From Pycnococcus provasolii (Eukaryota; Chlorophyta; Pseudoscourfieldiophyceae; Pseudoscourfieldiales; Pycnococcaceae): a DNA stretch of 64,000 nt. The translations under genes and the position numbers were made by a program. Shown here in pieces: positions 29,240 to 39,579 of this stretch. The stretch's first letter is position 1; every line of letters begins with the position of its first letter. The stretch is taken from assembly GCA_938743325.2 (NCBI GenBank), contig OW568867.1, positions 836,501-900,500 on the forward strand, in the 5' to 3' direction. A model generated the notes under the pieces. That model searched no databases and was not told the DNA's origin. It saw only the letters and a program-made list of their open reading frames with translations.

Positions 29240-32200
29240 TTACTGTGATGAATCAATTGCTTTCATCTTCATCTTCCTCTTCTCCTCGCGGCGAAGCTCT
29301 TTGCGGCGCTCCTGCTCTTGGCGCGCCTGTTCTGCAGCACGCCGAGCGGCTGCTGCGCGCTCTCTTGCCGCGGCAGCTCGAGCCGATGCGGCGGACTCCG
29401 AGGAATCCGTCGGCGATGTTGCCATGGAGTCTTCCACAGGTGCGGGAATCTGACGGATTGGATGTACAGTTGACTCTGGATCAGGAATAGAATGTTGCGT
29501 TGAAGGGGTCGTGAACGTGGATGGGGCGGCAGGCGGTGCAGCTAGGAATGCGGTAGGTCGCTTAGGAGCCAGCGGCGGCAATGTGGTGCCTCGGTTAGCT
29601 GTCGCCGCAGCAGCTGCAGCCTCGAGTGCCTCAATAGCACGAGCTGCCTCGACACGCTCCAATGCTCCATCGCCTTTCAATCCACCTGCAATTGGAGCGG
29701 CGGGTGGATCCTTTGTTGTTGGAGCTAACTTTGTCGGTGAGCTGTGTCCACCCTTGCGGCCTTCCAGTACTAGAACATCATCCACACCCTGTGTTCGTTT
29801 GCGATTATCAGCGGCAGCAAGAACCTGCATGCGTTCGGTGACACCTGGCCCAGGTCCTGATCCTGGTCGTTGCCCTGCTGGCCCTATGCCCGCGCCTGTT
29901 CCCCCACTGCGATATCCTCCGCTCGCGCTTATGCCTCCAGCTCCACCGAAGACACTGTCATTTCCACTCATGCTAACTCCACCGCTTCCGTCGTTGGTTG
30001 GCGTAAAGTTAAAGTCATCCGATGCTATGGAAGCTGATCCGGTGCTGTCATTTCGAGAGTGCTTCGGCATTACCTTCAGAGCAAGGTGAGTAGTGCCCAT
30101 ATGAGGGCCCGAAAATGCGCCATAGGCACCCGCGCCTGCTGCCGCGAGAGCAGCAGACAGGCTTCCAGCTCCCATCGACTCGGAAAGCGACGTTCCATCA
30201 GAAAAGCTTCCCACATCAGCCATAGCAGCTTCGTTTTCTGTATCTGTTTCTCCTGCACCCCCTTCCGCTTCTTCGGCCAATCCGATGCCCGGCGCGGGAC
30301 GATGCCTGGCGTCTGGGAAAGAGGGAGGCGGAGCACCGCCAGCCGCGGCTGGCATGGGTGTCTCGAGTGTTGGCGCCTGAGGCATTTGTCCCTCCTTTGC
30401 GCCCCTCTTCGCCAGATGCTTTGCCTTGCCAGCCGCCTTCAGCTCTCGGGAGCTCGGTGGCTGCTCAGATTTTGCGGATAAACTTACAAGACCCACGCGA
30501 ACTAGCATGGCTCTCAGCATGCTCGAAAATGACTTTGCTTCGGCGCTGCTTGACGTGGGCGCCGAATGCCTCTGCTCACCGTCACCCCAGCCCATCATTG
30601 GGCCGGATCGTTCAATCTCGTGGAATCGCTGGCTTTCCGCTCGTTCAAAAACTTCTTCTGCTTGCGGAATTCCAACGAAGCCGTCATGCTGGTCAGACTT
30701 TCCTCCTTCCTCTGCCGCGCCAAGAGCTTCCGTGGCATCTGCGTTACTTTTTGCATGTCTTTCGTCAATCTCGCGCAGATATCGCTTTCGCTTCATCATC
30801 TTTCGCATACGCCGAATTGTGAGTAAGATTGCAAGCACGATGAGACCAAGCATTCCTCCCGCGGCAACGGATCCGACAGCCCAGCCCCAGGGTGGAATGA
30901 CGACACCTAGCACACTGGTACCTTTCGATCCGGCAGCAGCTGGAGATGGCGGTGGCGGCGGCTGGTGTAGCGGCGGTGGAAACGAAGGTGGCGTCGACGG
31001 TGGATGAGAGGGTGGCGATGGGGGCGGCGTGGGTGGGGGTGGAGGTGGTGGAGGCGGCGAAAAGGATGGAAAGGCACACCGACCTTCGTCAGGAACCGCA
31101 GTCCATCCCTGGATCACTGCACACGTGTCATCGATCGCCTCCTCACAAACTCCATAACGCTCGGCTGCCGGGCCTCCATGATGACACCACCTGCAGTGGC
31201 TGTGAGTTGCGCACGCGGAACATGTTCTGACACTTGCGCATGCGAATGTCTTCGTGGATGCGGGGGGCATCATGCACTGCTCTGCGCTGCTAGTCATGTC
31301 GGCATGAATGAAGTCGTCGCACAGCGCGGATCGAGCACCAAGACCAGTCCCAGGTACGCACCGCCTCTCATTTCCATTCACGCACCATCCGCATTTCGAC
31401 GATGCAATGCACGCTGAGCACGCTGAGCTAGCGTTGGCAGCATTGTTCTGCTGCTGCGCGCACGTTTGCTCAGCATCGTTTGATCCAACTGCTTCCTTTA
31501 CAGCCTCAGATCGTTCGACTACGGCCACGTCCATCGAAAACGCTGCATCACCCGACGATGCGTACATACTGATGGCAACATCGGACAGGTTATTCGTATT
31601 CGCGTGCTCGAACCAGAGGACACATGGGCCACAGCGCATGCGAGATTTCGGAGTTCCCGGTGGCTGTGGAATGCGCGCAAGCTGCGCATCGTCCATGAGG
31701 AATGTGGCACTCTCCGGTGCAGCGTCGCCAGCTCGAACATCAACGCTTCCATATGGCGGGAAGAGGCTCGACCCTCGCGGCGCAACGGCTGTGTTTACCG
31801 CAATGCGAAGCACGCTGGAATTAAATCGTTGCTCATGAGCTAGACGTTTTAGAGGAGGTAATTCAGCTCGCCAAAATTTCCATCTTGCACCTGACAAAAT
31901 GCCATCCACGCTCACACTGCCGTTCGCGCCTACCACGAGCTTTTCGGCTTGCTCCTCAGCTGTACTGACCCGCAGACGAGGTGCCGTGAAATTGGCGTAC
32001 ACCACCTCGTCGCATGCTTTGCTGCCAACCATCGAATTAATCCAAGGTGCGCAGCCTGCACTTTGCAAGGACACCGAAGCGGCAATGGCGGCGACAGACG
32101 GAGAGCCTGCGACGCCGTTGCCCGCGAATAAGGTGGTCTGTTTGGCGGATCCCGCTCGCACGCGCATCTCGGACTCCAAGTTCAGTCCTAGTGCCCTGGT

Positions 32201-32872
32201 TGCTCCTTGCAAGGTGTCGAATGACTCGTGGTAAAGTGCGGCATCCACCGCTCCAACCCCGGCCGTGTCCAGCTCAAGCTCGACGCGCGTCACGCACGGC
32301 GCGCCACACGGTGGCAGAGTGAGGATGTACCACGACGGGAAACCCGGCAATTCCGCGACAGACTTCTGGAAGGTTGTCGTCTCGCCCAGATCAATCGCGA
32401 CTGCGGGTGTGTTCGCAAAGGCTGCTCGCACGAGCACGCTTGCCTTGTCGTCGGCTGTCAGCGTCGCACGCACGACGCTGGCACCGCCAGGTACAAAGGC
32501 GTGAGCGACTACGTGGTCTTGAGCAATGCCGGCAGACGTATGCGCGTTGGCCAAGGTTGTGTCGACGCCATCGACAAGCCTGACGTTTGCGGATACTTTG
32601 CCAACGAAGTCTATGCGAATCTGCGTTTCATGGCTTGCGTTGACTAAGGGGGGCAGCTTCCACTCGATCTGTATTTGCTCGTTACCACTGGGTACGTCGA
32701 CATCAATGAGAGTTTCCCAAGAGAAATCTTGGGAGGAGGATGGTGATGTGGAGGCGGCCACCACAGACACCACCACCACACACACTAATAATGACAACCA
32801 CAACCACACAGGACCCAACCAACCAAGGTTATGCCATGGGAACCCGCTTCTTCTCCCTGGACATGGCCGCAT
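29240..32872 (-). CDS. PSI-repeat receptor-like type I membrane protein
   Basis: This 1210-residue protein has a signal peptide (WLGPVWLWLSLLVCVVVVSV) and an ectodomain of beta-rich, Cys-poor repeats that I do not recognise. Two PSI (plexin-semaphorin-integrin) type Cys repeats follow (ACSACIASSKCGWCVNG and TCSACATHSHCRWCHHGG). A PPPPSPPP stalk and one TM helix (VAAGGMLGLIVLAILLTI) come next. The remaining ~500-residue cytosolic region is basic, Ser/Gly/Ala-rich and ends in a charged helix. PSI repeats are small disulphide wedges in adhesion receptors. No kinase or other enzyme domain is visible. ATG 32872 is used; the longer frame opens with TTG. It lies head-to-tail with the subtilase, but the 742-base gap makes co-transcription unlikely. 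Confidence 0.72.
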   Translation of the reverse strand: MRPCPGRRSGFPWHNLGWLGPVWLWLSLLVCVVVVSVVAASTSPSSSQDFSWETLIDVDVPSGNEQIQIEWKLPPLVNASHETQIRIDFVGKVSANVRLVDGVDTTLANAHTSAGIAQDHVVAHAFVPGGASVVRATLTADDKASVLVRAAFANTPAVAIDLGETTTFQKSVAELPGFPSWYILTLPPCGAPCVTRVELELDTAGVGAVDAALYHESFDTLQGATRALGLNLESEMRVRAGSAKQTTLFAGNGVAGSPSVAAIAASVSLQSAGCAPWINSMVGSKACDEVVYANFTAPRLRVSTAEEQAEKLVVGANGSVSVDGILSGARWKFWRAELPPLKRLAHEQRFNSSVLRIAVNTAVAPRGSSLFPPYGSVDVRAGDAAPESATFLMDDAQLARIPQPPGTPKSRMRCGPCVLWFEHANTNNLSDVAISMYASSGDAAFSMDVAVVERSEAVKEAVGSNDAEQTCAQQQNNAANASSACSACIASSKCGWCVNGNERRCVPGTGLGARSALCDDFIHADMTSSAEQCMMPPASTKTFACASVRTCSACATHSHCRWCHHGGPAAERYGVCEEAIDDTCAVIQGWTAVPDEGRCAFPSFSPPPPPPPPPTPPPSPPSHPPSTPPSFPPPLHQPPPPPSPAAAGSKGTSVLGVVIPPWGWAVGSVAAGGMLGLIVLAILLTIRRMRKMMKRKRYLREIDERHAKSNADATEALGAAEEGGKSDQHDGFVGIPQAEEVFERAESQRFHEIERSGPMMGWGDGEQRHSAPTSSSAEAKSFSSMLRAMLVRVGLVSLSAKSEQPPSSRELKAAGKAKHLAKRGAKEGQMPQAPTLETPMPAAAGGAPPPSFPDARHRPAPGIGLAEEAEGGAGETDTENEAAMADVGSFSDGTSLSESMGAGSLSAALAAAGAGAYGAFSGPHMGTTHLALKVMPKHSRNDSTGSASIASDDFNFTPTNDGSGGVSMSGNDSVFGGAGGISASGGYRSGGTGAGIGPAGQRPGSGPGPGVTERMQVLAAADNRKRTQGVDDVLVLEGRKGGHSSPTKLAPTTKDPPAAPIAGGLKGDGALERVEAARAIEALEAAAAAATANRGTTLPPLAPKRPTAFLAAPPAAPSTFTTPSTQHSIPDPESTVHPIRQIPAPVEDSMATSPTDSSESAASARAAAARERAAAARRAAEQARQEQERRKELRREEKRKMKMKAIDSSQ

Positions 32873-34013
32873 GATTGGAATGGGATTTGCCAAATAAATG
32901 TGAATTCGCGAGATGTATGGGTCCCTGGAGGAAGAAGAAATACAAATGTGGCTAAATGTGGTGTGCACAGCGTTGGGGACAAACAAACCCTATTCCTGAA
33001 TTCTACCAACCACCAACCTCCTAGGAAGTACGATAGGGCAAGGGAAACGAGTTAAGCCGCGGTCCCGAACCAACCAAGTTATGCAAGCGGGAAAAGCATA
33101 CTTGCTTGGTACTGTACCACGCAAACGGACGGCAACTTGCACGAGCCACGAGCCACCACCCGCAAACCCCAAACGCCTGGAAGGGCTTGCACTGCCGGAC
33201 CGGGTGCCGGGGGGCCGCAAACGCCAGACTGCGAAGGCCAGGTGCTTGGACCCATTGTGAACGCGGGGGGGATACGCTCTTGCACCTCAAGTCCTGTACT
33301 GTACAGTACCGAGGATTTCCACAGCAGTGATTCCACCACCTACTGCAAACCTTTACTCTTAGGCACGATACGAAACTCTGTCCCGGTTGCCAGGTTACTC
33401 TACAGGCCCTGGCCATACAACGCATTTATCCGTTCAGAACCGTGGTCAGAACCTAAACATGGTGGGTATTCTTAGTACTACTTAAGGTAGATCCAGGGTT
33501 AAGATGACCAGGTGGGGACAGGTGGTGGGGACCCGCCTACAGGTTGTAAATAAAGCTAGCGGCAGTTCCCTACCACTATGATAGTCTACCACTGACCGAA
33601 GTAAATTAAGTTTACCAGTATTTGTTCCGTTTCTTTGGAATGAAGAATACTCTCCCCCTGAATAACTAGGGAATCCTCCTCCGGTACAGTTCTCCTGTAC
33701 TCTCTGCAAGCTGTCTGCAAGAACCACTGGTTGGTTGTTCGAGAGCACGGGTAGTCGAGTGGGATCCCAAGACAGCCAAGAGGGCAGAGTAATCTCCCCC
33801 TCGTCTAGCTAGGGCTATGGTGGATCCCGAGCACAGAGGACATTAAGATGTAGTGGTAGTTGGTAGATACAGAGGGGGCCGGGAAAAAGTGACCTTACCA
33901 GAGGGTGTTACCAGGGCGCGTGCCCCCTCGCCGAATCGCTGGAAACTCTGGGCTGAGCACACACAACAAGCAAGTAAGTCAACATTAATTGTTTAAGAGT
34001 GTCAGCGGCCGGC
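32873..34013. other. 1.1-kb intergenic region
   Basis: This is the divergent gap between the PSI-repeat gene and the kinesin gene. It holds a short palindrome around 33294-33310 (GTACTGTACAGTACC) but no frame with protein-like composition, no telomere-like run and no RNA gene that I can support. Frames up to 134 residues here look like chance. Confidence 0.6.
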
Positions 34014-36161
34014 ATGGCACTGTCACCACTTGTCATGGCTGCTGGGACCATAGATCACGTCACAGGTCCAGATCCAGATCTTAATGGTCCTGTTGGTGAT
34101 TCCACGCCTCCTTCAAGAGGTGAGTCTCCTTCCAGTCTCTTGCATGTTCCTGTGTTTGATGATGCGACCAACGAAGCACGAATGGAAGCTCGACGTCGTC
34201 AAGAAGCCTTGTGGGCCAACGCTGTCGTGGATGCACGAACACATTTCAGTGACCGAGAAGTGATCGCCTTGCACTCTAAGGCACTCAGAAATACAATCAA
34301 CACGTATCACGTCGCATCTTACCTTGCAAGGGGATCGACGCAGGAAGAATGCGTGCTATCCAAACTGCCTCTCCCACTGCTGCGGCGTGTCGCCGAACTC
34401 GGACTCGGACGCGGGCATGGCGCCGTCGTCTCTCTGGCGTCGGAACTGGGAAAGGAGGGACCAACGGTGCACAAGCAAAACTACCAAGCACAGACGAGTT
34501 TCCGAATCGTCGTGCGCAAGCGCCCTCTCCTCGAGCGCGAGGTAGGTGCCGGTAGCTTTGACTCCGTGACTTGCGACGCAAGCCACCGTGCCGTGACCTT
34601 GCATTCCGGAAAGCTCATGCGCTCAGGAAGACGACTGACCATGACGCACTCACAGTTCCATCTCGACGAAGTGTTCGACAGCTGTGTTTCAGACGACACC
34701 GTATGCAAGGGCGTCGTTGATCCGCTTCTCGAGCACGTACTTCACAATTGCAGTAAAGAAGGAGAGAACGAAGCAATGCCAAGTGCCACGATGGTAGCCT
34801 TTGGACAAACTGGGAGTGGGAAAACGAGAGTGCTTCGTGCGGCAATTAAGCACCTTGCCAAGACTCTGAAGAACTTTCAGGTGGTGGTGACATTTTTTGA
34901 GGTTCATGGCCGACGTTGCCTTGATTTGTTATCGGACCGCAAGGAAGTGTTCCTTCGTGCCGACGCGAAAGGCGACGTGCACGTGCGTGGTGCCGTGGAG
35001 CTGTGTATCGGTGCAGACGGCGATTCAAGCGAATCTTTAGAGAGCGCCCTGGATGCTGCTCTGAACCTTCGTGCAAGCGCCGCGACGGAGCGAAATAGCG
35101 CGTCAAGTAGAAGCCACGCCGTCTGCACTCTACGCATCGTGCGACGTTGCGATAAATGCGATAAGGGGGAAGAAGGAGGAGGTGGCGTGTTAACTCTCGT
35201 GGACCTCGCCGGTTCTGAGCGCAACTACGAAACTACGCAAATGGATGCTGCGGAGCACCGCGTTTCTGCGGATATCAACAAATCCCTCATGGCGTTGAAA
35301 GACTGCTTCAGAGCGCATGCGGCGCGACACATGCGCTCGCAATGTACTGAACTTGGCGCAGATAAATCTGTACCACATGCTGCATTCCGTTCGAGCAGCA
35401 AGTTACTGCGAAACGCACCCTCACAACCTCCATACCGCGCATCGTCACTGACGCGGGTGCTACGCCAGTGCTTCGAGGCGCATGGCGCGCACCGAACTGT
35501 GGTTGTCGCATGTGTCAGCCCGGCTGCCGCGGATGTGGAGCACTCGCTCAATACATTGCGCCACGTCGTTCTGATGTCGCCACTACTCGAGATGATGAGC
35601 GGGAGACACGCGTGCGTCGACGTGCCAATGATGGGAAAACTCCAGGATGCCTTGAGCGGCTCTTCGAGTGACACGGCGTGGCAGGTGACTCCGGTGGACC
35701 AGTGGACTTCGGAACATGTGCGGTCGTGGATTGCCCACGTGGACGATGGACGATTCGCGAATCTCGCTTTGCCACGAAATGTGGATGGCAAAATGCTCCT
35801 GAGCATTCCGGCACGTGGCTTCATGGCGCTTTTTGCAGAATCTGAGCGACACGCGCGTGGTGCAGGCGAGGGCGCTAGTTGGACAGTTGATTTGGCGGCA
35901 CGTGCAGATGCGGAAGGGCATAGTCATTTGAATGATGCGCATAACGACGATGTGGAATGGGTGGATCTCTTTTCATCTCCGCCAAATGACGACGACGTCG
36001 ATGACGAGGAGGACGCTACGCCCAGCGAAGAGACTCAGGTTGCCCGCGCGGAGGCGATCGGCCGTGCTTTGTACAATGGCTTGCGCAAGGAGCATGTTCG
36101 CCAGATGTTATCGGCGTCGCAGAGCTCGCGCGCTGTCCGCTCGAGTTCCGAAAGAGAGTGA
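34014..36161 (+). CDS. Kinesin-13-like motor with C-terminal SAM domain
   Basis: The 715-residue protein has a kinesin motor domain (about 150-530). It begins FRIVVRKRPLLEREV, the kinesin-13 form, and has the P-loop GQTGSGKT near 265. Switch I is NSASSRSH and switch II LVDLAGSE. INKSLMALKDCF and YRASSLTRVLRQCF are also present. Kinesin-13 motors depolymerise microtubule ends rather than walk. A SAM domain follows at about 560-610 (WTSEHVRSWIAHVDDGRF, LPRNVDGKMLLSI). The tail is acidic (DDDDVDDEED). The motor N terminus is short, and the insert before INKSL is minimal. ATG 34014 is used; the longer frame opens with GTG. KIF24 in animals also joins a SAM domain and a kinesin-13 motor, but with SAM at the N terminus. 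Confidence 0.87.
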   Translation: MALSPLVMAAGTIDHVTGPDPDLNGPVGDSTPPSRGESPSSLLHVPVFDDATNEARMEARRRQEALWANAVVDARTHFSDREVIALHSKALRNTINTYHVASYLARGSTQEECVLSKLPLPLLRRVAELGLGRGHGAVVSLASELGKEGPTVHKQNYQAQTSFRIVVRKRPLLEREVGAGSFDSVTCDASHRAVTLHSGKLMRSGRRLTMTHSQFHLDEVFDSCVSDDTVCKGVVDPLLEHVLHNCSKEGENEAMPSATMVAFGQTGSGKTRVLRAAIKHLAKTLKNFQVVVTFFEVHGRRCLDLLSDRKEVFLRADAKGDVHVRGAVELCIGADGDSSESLESALDAALNLRASAATERNSASSRSHAVCTLRIVRRCDKCDKGEEGGGGVLTLVDLAGSERNYETTQMDAAEHRVSADINKSLMALKDCFRAHAARHMRSQCTELGADKSVPHAAFRSSSKLLRNAPSQPPYRASSLTRVLRQCFEAHGAHRTVVVACVSPAAADVEHSLNTLRHVVLMSPLLEMMSGRHACVDVPMMGKLQDALSGSSSDTAWQVTPVDQWTSEHVRSWIAHVDDGRFANLALPRNVDGKMLLSIPARGFMALFAESERHARGAGEGASWTVDLAARADAEGHSHLNDAHNDDVEWVDLFSSPPNDDDVDDEEDATPSEETQVARAEAIGRALYNGLRKEHVRQMLSASQSSRAVRSSSERE

Positions 36162-36411
36162 GGCAGTAGAAACGATGGTTTGACTACTGTATTTGGACAA
36201 GAGGAAGCACTTGCGCAGAATTATTTTGTTTGTTCAAGTTTAATGTTGATAGATTATGGGATAGTTGTAACTCCTGGTCTCCCATAAGATTCCCAAGACG
36301 AGGTGGATGGTGTGAGTGGACGACCGTTGGACGAAGTAATAATAAAGTACAATTCCATTAATGAATGAGCGATCTTAGGGGGGTAGAATTTGAAAAGACA
36401 CAAAGAGACAA

Positions 36412-37641
36412 TCAGGAATTAAGATCAACGGGGACGTCGTTCTCGTAGTCGTAATCGACATCATGCCGCACCTCAGCGTAGGTAGCAGGTACCTCCGTGT
36501 CACGAATATCGCTGTATCCCGCCGCCTGTGTCGCCACCGACGGCATGACGCAGAAACACCTGAGGTGACCGTCTCGGCTCGCCTGCGTTAGCTCAACATC
36601 GCATGGCGAGGTACTACACTCAAGCAACCGTGCGACACGATCAAGCGAGGGGCCGTTGACAATATATGCGTGCATCGAGAAGCACAGCGTGCAGTACCCA
36701 AGACCTGCCTCCGCATCGACCACGATCGGATCCTGTAAATGCATGCCACCGAGGTAAAGCACATCCCAATCGTCTGGCAGTGCTCGAAATGCTCGCAGAG
36801 CCTTGACGAGTGCTCCAGGAATGAATCGCGCGTCATCTTCGAGGATTAGGCAGGATTGGGCCTTCCGTTCGCGGGCCTGGCGGATCGCCTTTACGTGCGA
36901 GAGCAGGCACGCCGCCTCGGTTGTGTCGATGTACGGAAACGTTTCCGCAACGCTGTCTGGAAGTGTCTTGGCATCAACGGCATCAACGCGCTCAAGGGCG
37001 ATGCCCAACCCATTCGCGACGTGTTGGCGCAGCGAGTTCCAGCGCTCAGGTCGACGAGCAAGGCTGATGACCTTTGCGGGGTCCAGTACCCACGCGGGCA
37101 CGCCCTCGAGGGGAGTGGCTGGAACGCGCGGCTGTGCCTCAAGCGGGGCAGCCGCGTGTGCGACGAGAGCTGCGCGTAACGCGGCAACGGCACCGCGGCG
37201 CGAAGGCTGCGTGCCAGTTTCGAGCTTGTCGAGCGCCGACGCGATGTCCTGCTCGCTTGCACCAGGCTTAAGGTTGGCAGATTGGTAGAGTGCCACCCAC
37301 TCGGCGTCGACGCCACGTGCGTCTGTGCCAGCGCGGATGCGGAGGGACGCCGACCTCGTTCCATCACCCACCGTTTCGTATTCCTCTGCAAGTTTGGTGA
37401 GTGCGCCACGGTCTTGGCATATTTCCTCCCCTCCTAGAAGTGCGACGTGACATCGCAGCATGCGCACGGCTGCGCAGTGGTCGCCACGTTCGGCCGCCTC
37501 TGCGTATAGCCTTGCAAACGCGTGCGGGTCTCTTTTGTTGCGCACGGCGTACGCGAGCGGGTGCGGCCTGCCCGCCTTCTGCGCGAACGAGAGCGCGGAG
37601 TTGGGCGCGGAGGCGGGAGGCAGGCCGTCGACGTCGTCCAT
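36412..37641 (-). CDS. GT25-like glycosyltransferase
   Basis: This 409-residue protein has an N-terminal helical, TPR-like part (about 20-110) and a C-terminal glycosyltransferase family 25 domain (about 200-400). The domain starts VISLARRPERWNSLRQHV and includes ERVDAVDAKTLP. It continues with EAACLLSHVKAIRQA, LILEDDARFIPG (the DxD-like EDD) and DWDVLYLGG. Family members transfer galactose or other sugars to protein, lipid or LPS. No signal peptide or TM segment is seen at either candidate start, so a cytosolic location or an unseen upstream exon is possible. ATG 37641 is used; the longer frame opens with TTG. Confidence 0.82.
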   Translation of the reverse strand: MDDVDGLPPASAPNSALSFAQKAGRPHPLAYAVRNKRDPHAFARLYAEAAERGDHCAAVRMLRCHVALLGGEEICQDRGALTKLAEEYETVGDGTRSASLRIRAGTDARGVDAEWVALYQSANLKPGASEQDIASALDKLETGTQPSRRGAVAALRAALVAHAAAPLEAQPRVPATPLEGVPAWVLDPAKVISLARRPERWNSLRQHVANGLGIALERVDAVDAKTLPDSVAETFPYIDTTEAACLLSHVKAIRQARERKAQSCLILEDDARFIPGALVKALRAFRALPDDWDVLYLGGMHLQDPIVVDAEAGLGYCTLCFSMHAYIVNGPSLDRVARLLECSTSPCDVELTQASRDGHLRCFCVMPSVATQAAGYSDIRDTEVPATYAEVRHDVDYDYENDVPVDLNS

Positions 37642-37959
37642 GTTGGTGTGGTGTGATATCTGAAAGGCCACCAGGTGGACCTGGAGCGTCAACGACGTGT
37701 AGAACCTTCCAAAATCATCCCAGGAGGAAGGAGGAGGAGCCGAAGCCAGAGGGTTGGAAGGGATGCAAAGGTGGTTCCCCAACCACGTGTGAAAACGTGC
37801 GCGTTAACTTTAAGAGTATGTGGTGGGAGGGGAGGAGGGGGATGGAGGGGGATGGAGGGAGGATGAGGTGGTAAACTTTACAGTAGTACTACTGTAAGAC
37901 CCTTTAACTATTTTCTTTTCTTGGCTGATATCATTCTCCGCATCGTCCGAATCTCTCCC
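37642..37959. promoter_or_regulatory. Divergent promoter region
   Basis: These 318 bases separate the ATGs of the GT25-like gene and the aspartic protease. They include a G-rich GGGGGATGGA array (about 37821-37866) and a TAGTACTACTGTA motif near 37882-37894. The promoters of both genes must lie here. Confidence 0.5.
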
Positions 37960-39495
37960 ATGGCTTTGATGCCGTTCTACATGGCGTTAAGCAGTTTTGT
38001 CTTTTTGGGATGTTTGTCTTTCTTGGTGATGGCCACGGCGGCCGCTCATACTATGGGTGGCTTAAAGGTGCCGCTCAAGTACAAGGCGCGTTCTTCGCCG
38101 TCTACGGAAAAGATGCAACACTTGCGCGACATTCGCATGCACGCGAACGGACGTCGCGTCGCGGACACACGCGTGGTGGGAGCAAGCCCGTCGCTTCCCA
38201 TCAACAACTTCATGGATGCGCAGTACTACGCGGAAATCTCGCTCGGAACGCCGCCGCAAAACTTCGAGGTGGTGCTTGACACCGGCTCGAGCAACCTGTG
38301 GATTCCTAGCAAGAAGTGCAAACTGCTCGACATCCCGTGCCAGTTGCACACCAAGTACGACAGCTCGAAGAGCTCGACGTACGTGAAGAACGGAACGAAG
38401 TTCGCAATTCAGTATGGGTCGGGAAGCTTGAGCGGTTTCCTCAGCCAAGATGAACTCACCGTCGCTGGACTCAAGGTGACTGGCCAGACGTTCGCGGAGG
38501 CCACGCAGGAGCCCGGCATCGCCTTCCTCGCGGCGCGCTTCGACGGCATCATGGGCCTTGCATACAACAAAATCTCTGTGGACGGCGTCACGCCACCCTT
38601 CTACAACATGGTTCAGCAGGGACTCGTCGACGAGCCTCTCTTCTCTTTCTGGCTGAACCGCGACCCGACGAAGACGCCAGGTGGCGAGGTTATTTTCGGC
38701 GGCGTGAACCCCGCGCGCTTCACCGGCCACCGCACGTGGGCCCCGGTCACGCGTCACGGATACTGGCAGTTCCAGATGGACGGCGGAAGCATTGGCGACT
38801 CGAAGTTCTGCGACGGCGGGTGTGTCGCCATCGCGGACACGGGAACCAGCCTGCTGGCCGGGCCGACGAAGGACATCAACGCGATCAACGCGAAGATTGG
38901 TGCCGTGTCCGTCATCGCCGCGCAGTGCGAGCAGTATGTCGAACAGTACTTCCCCAAGATTATCGACATGCTCACCAGCACGCCTCCAGACGAGGTTTGC
39001 GAGAAGGTCCACCTCTGCGACTCCGCCAAGGACACGACGAGCCGAAAGCTCCTCAAGCACCCGGCACACCTCAAGTCGATGGTCGGCAACGACGTGAACA
39101 GCGCGGAGTGCAGCCTTTGCAAGCTTGCGGTTGGCTGGGCCGACTCGAAGCTCGAGGACAAGGACACGCAGGAGAAGCTGAAGAAGGACCTCGCCGAGCT
39201 TTGCGTGAAGGAGGCGGGTGCCGGTGGCGAGGCGGTCGTGGATTGCGACAGCCTCAGCGAAATGCCCGACGTCACGTTCACGATTGCCGGAAAGGACTTC
39301 GTGCTTACGCCTGACCAGTACGTGCTCAAGGTAACGGCGCAGAACCAGACGGAGTGCATCAGCGGCTTTATGGGCCTTGACGTGCCGGCGCCGATGGGAC
39401 CTCTTTACATCCTCGGCGACATTTTCCTCGGCGTGTACCACACCGTCTTCGACCTGGGAAATAACCAAGTTGGATTTGCAACGGCGACGCCTTAA
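37960..39495 (+). CDS. Phytepsin-type aspartic protease with plant-specific insert
   Basis: The 511-residue preproenzyme has a signal peptide, a propeptide (LKVPLKYKARSS) and a pepsin-fold catalytic domain. The catalytic motifs are VVLDTGSSNLW (D107) and IADTGTSLLAG (D293). The flap Tyr is in AIQYGSGSLSG. Residues of about 310-425 form the saposin-like plant-specific insert with swapped order (EQYFPKIIDML, VCEKVHLCDS, then CSLCKLAVGWADSKL), which can bind membranes in plant phytepsins. The chain ends PMGPLYILGDIFLGVYHTVF. The likely location is the vacuole or a lysosome-like compartment. The insert is the best Viridiplantae marker in the window. ATG 37960 is used; the longer frame opens with TTG. 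Confidence 0.95.
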   Translation: MALMPFYMALSSFVFLGCLSFLVMATAAAHTMGGLKVPLKYKARSSPSTEKMQHLRDIRMHANGRRVADTRVVGASPSLPINNFMDAQYYAEISLGTPPQNFEVVLDTGSSNLWIPSKKCKLLDIPCQLHTKYDSSKSSTYVKNGTKFAIQYGSGSLSGFLSQDELTVAGLKVTGQTFAEATQEPGIAFLAARFDGIMGLAYNKISVDGVTPPFYNMVQQGLVDEPLFSFWLNRDPTKTPGGEVIFGGVNPARFTGHRTWAPVTRHGYWQFQMDGGSIGDSKFCDGGCVAIADTGTSLLAGPTKDINAINAKIGAVSVIAAQCEQYVEQYFPKIIDMLTSTPPDEVCEKVHLCDSAKDTTSRKLLKHPAHLKSMVGNDVNSAECSLCKLAVGWADSKLEDKDTQEKLKKDLAELCVKEAGAGGEAVVDCDSLSEMPDVTFTIAGKDFVLTPDQYVLKVTAQNQTECISGFMGLDVPAPMGPLYILGDIFLGVYHTVFDLGNNQVGFATATP

Positions 39496-39579
39496 CTAAA
39501 GGTGGCTGTTTTTTGAAACCAATCGGAGGGAAATGTTTTTTCAAATAGAAACGTGTGATAGAACCGTACAATTTACACA

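Noticed and set aside
38062-39468. 468-residue minus-strand frame opposite the aspartic protease
   Set aside because: It is fully antisense to a clearly recognised enzyme, is Arg/Val/His-rich and has no domain; it arises from GC-rich codon bias.
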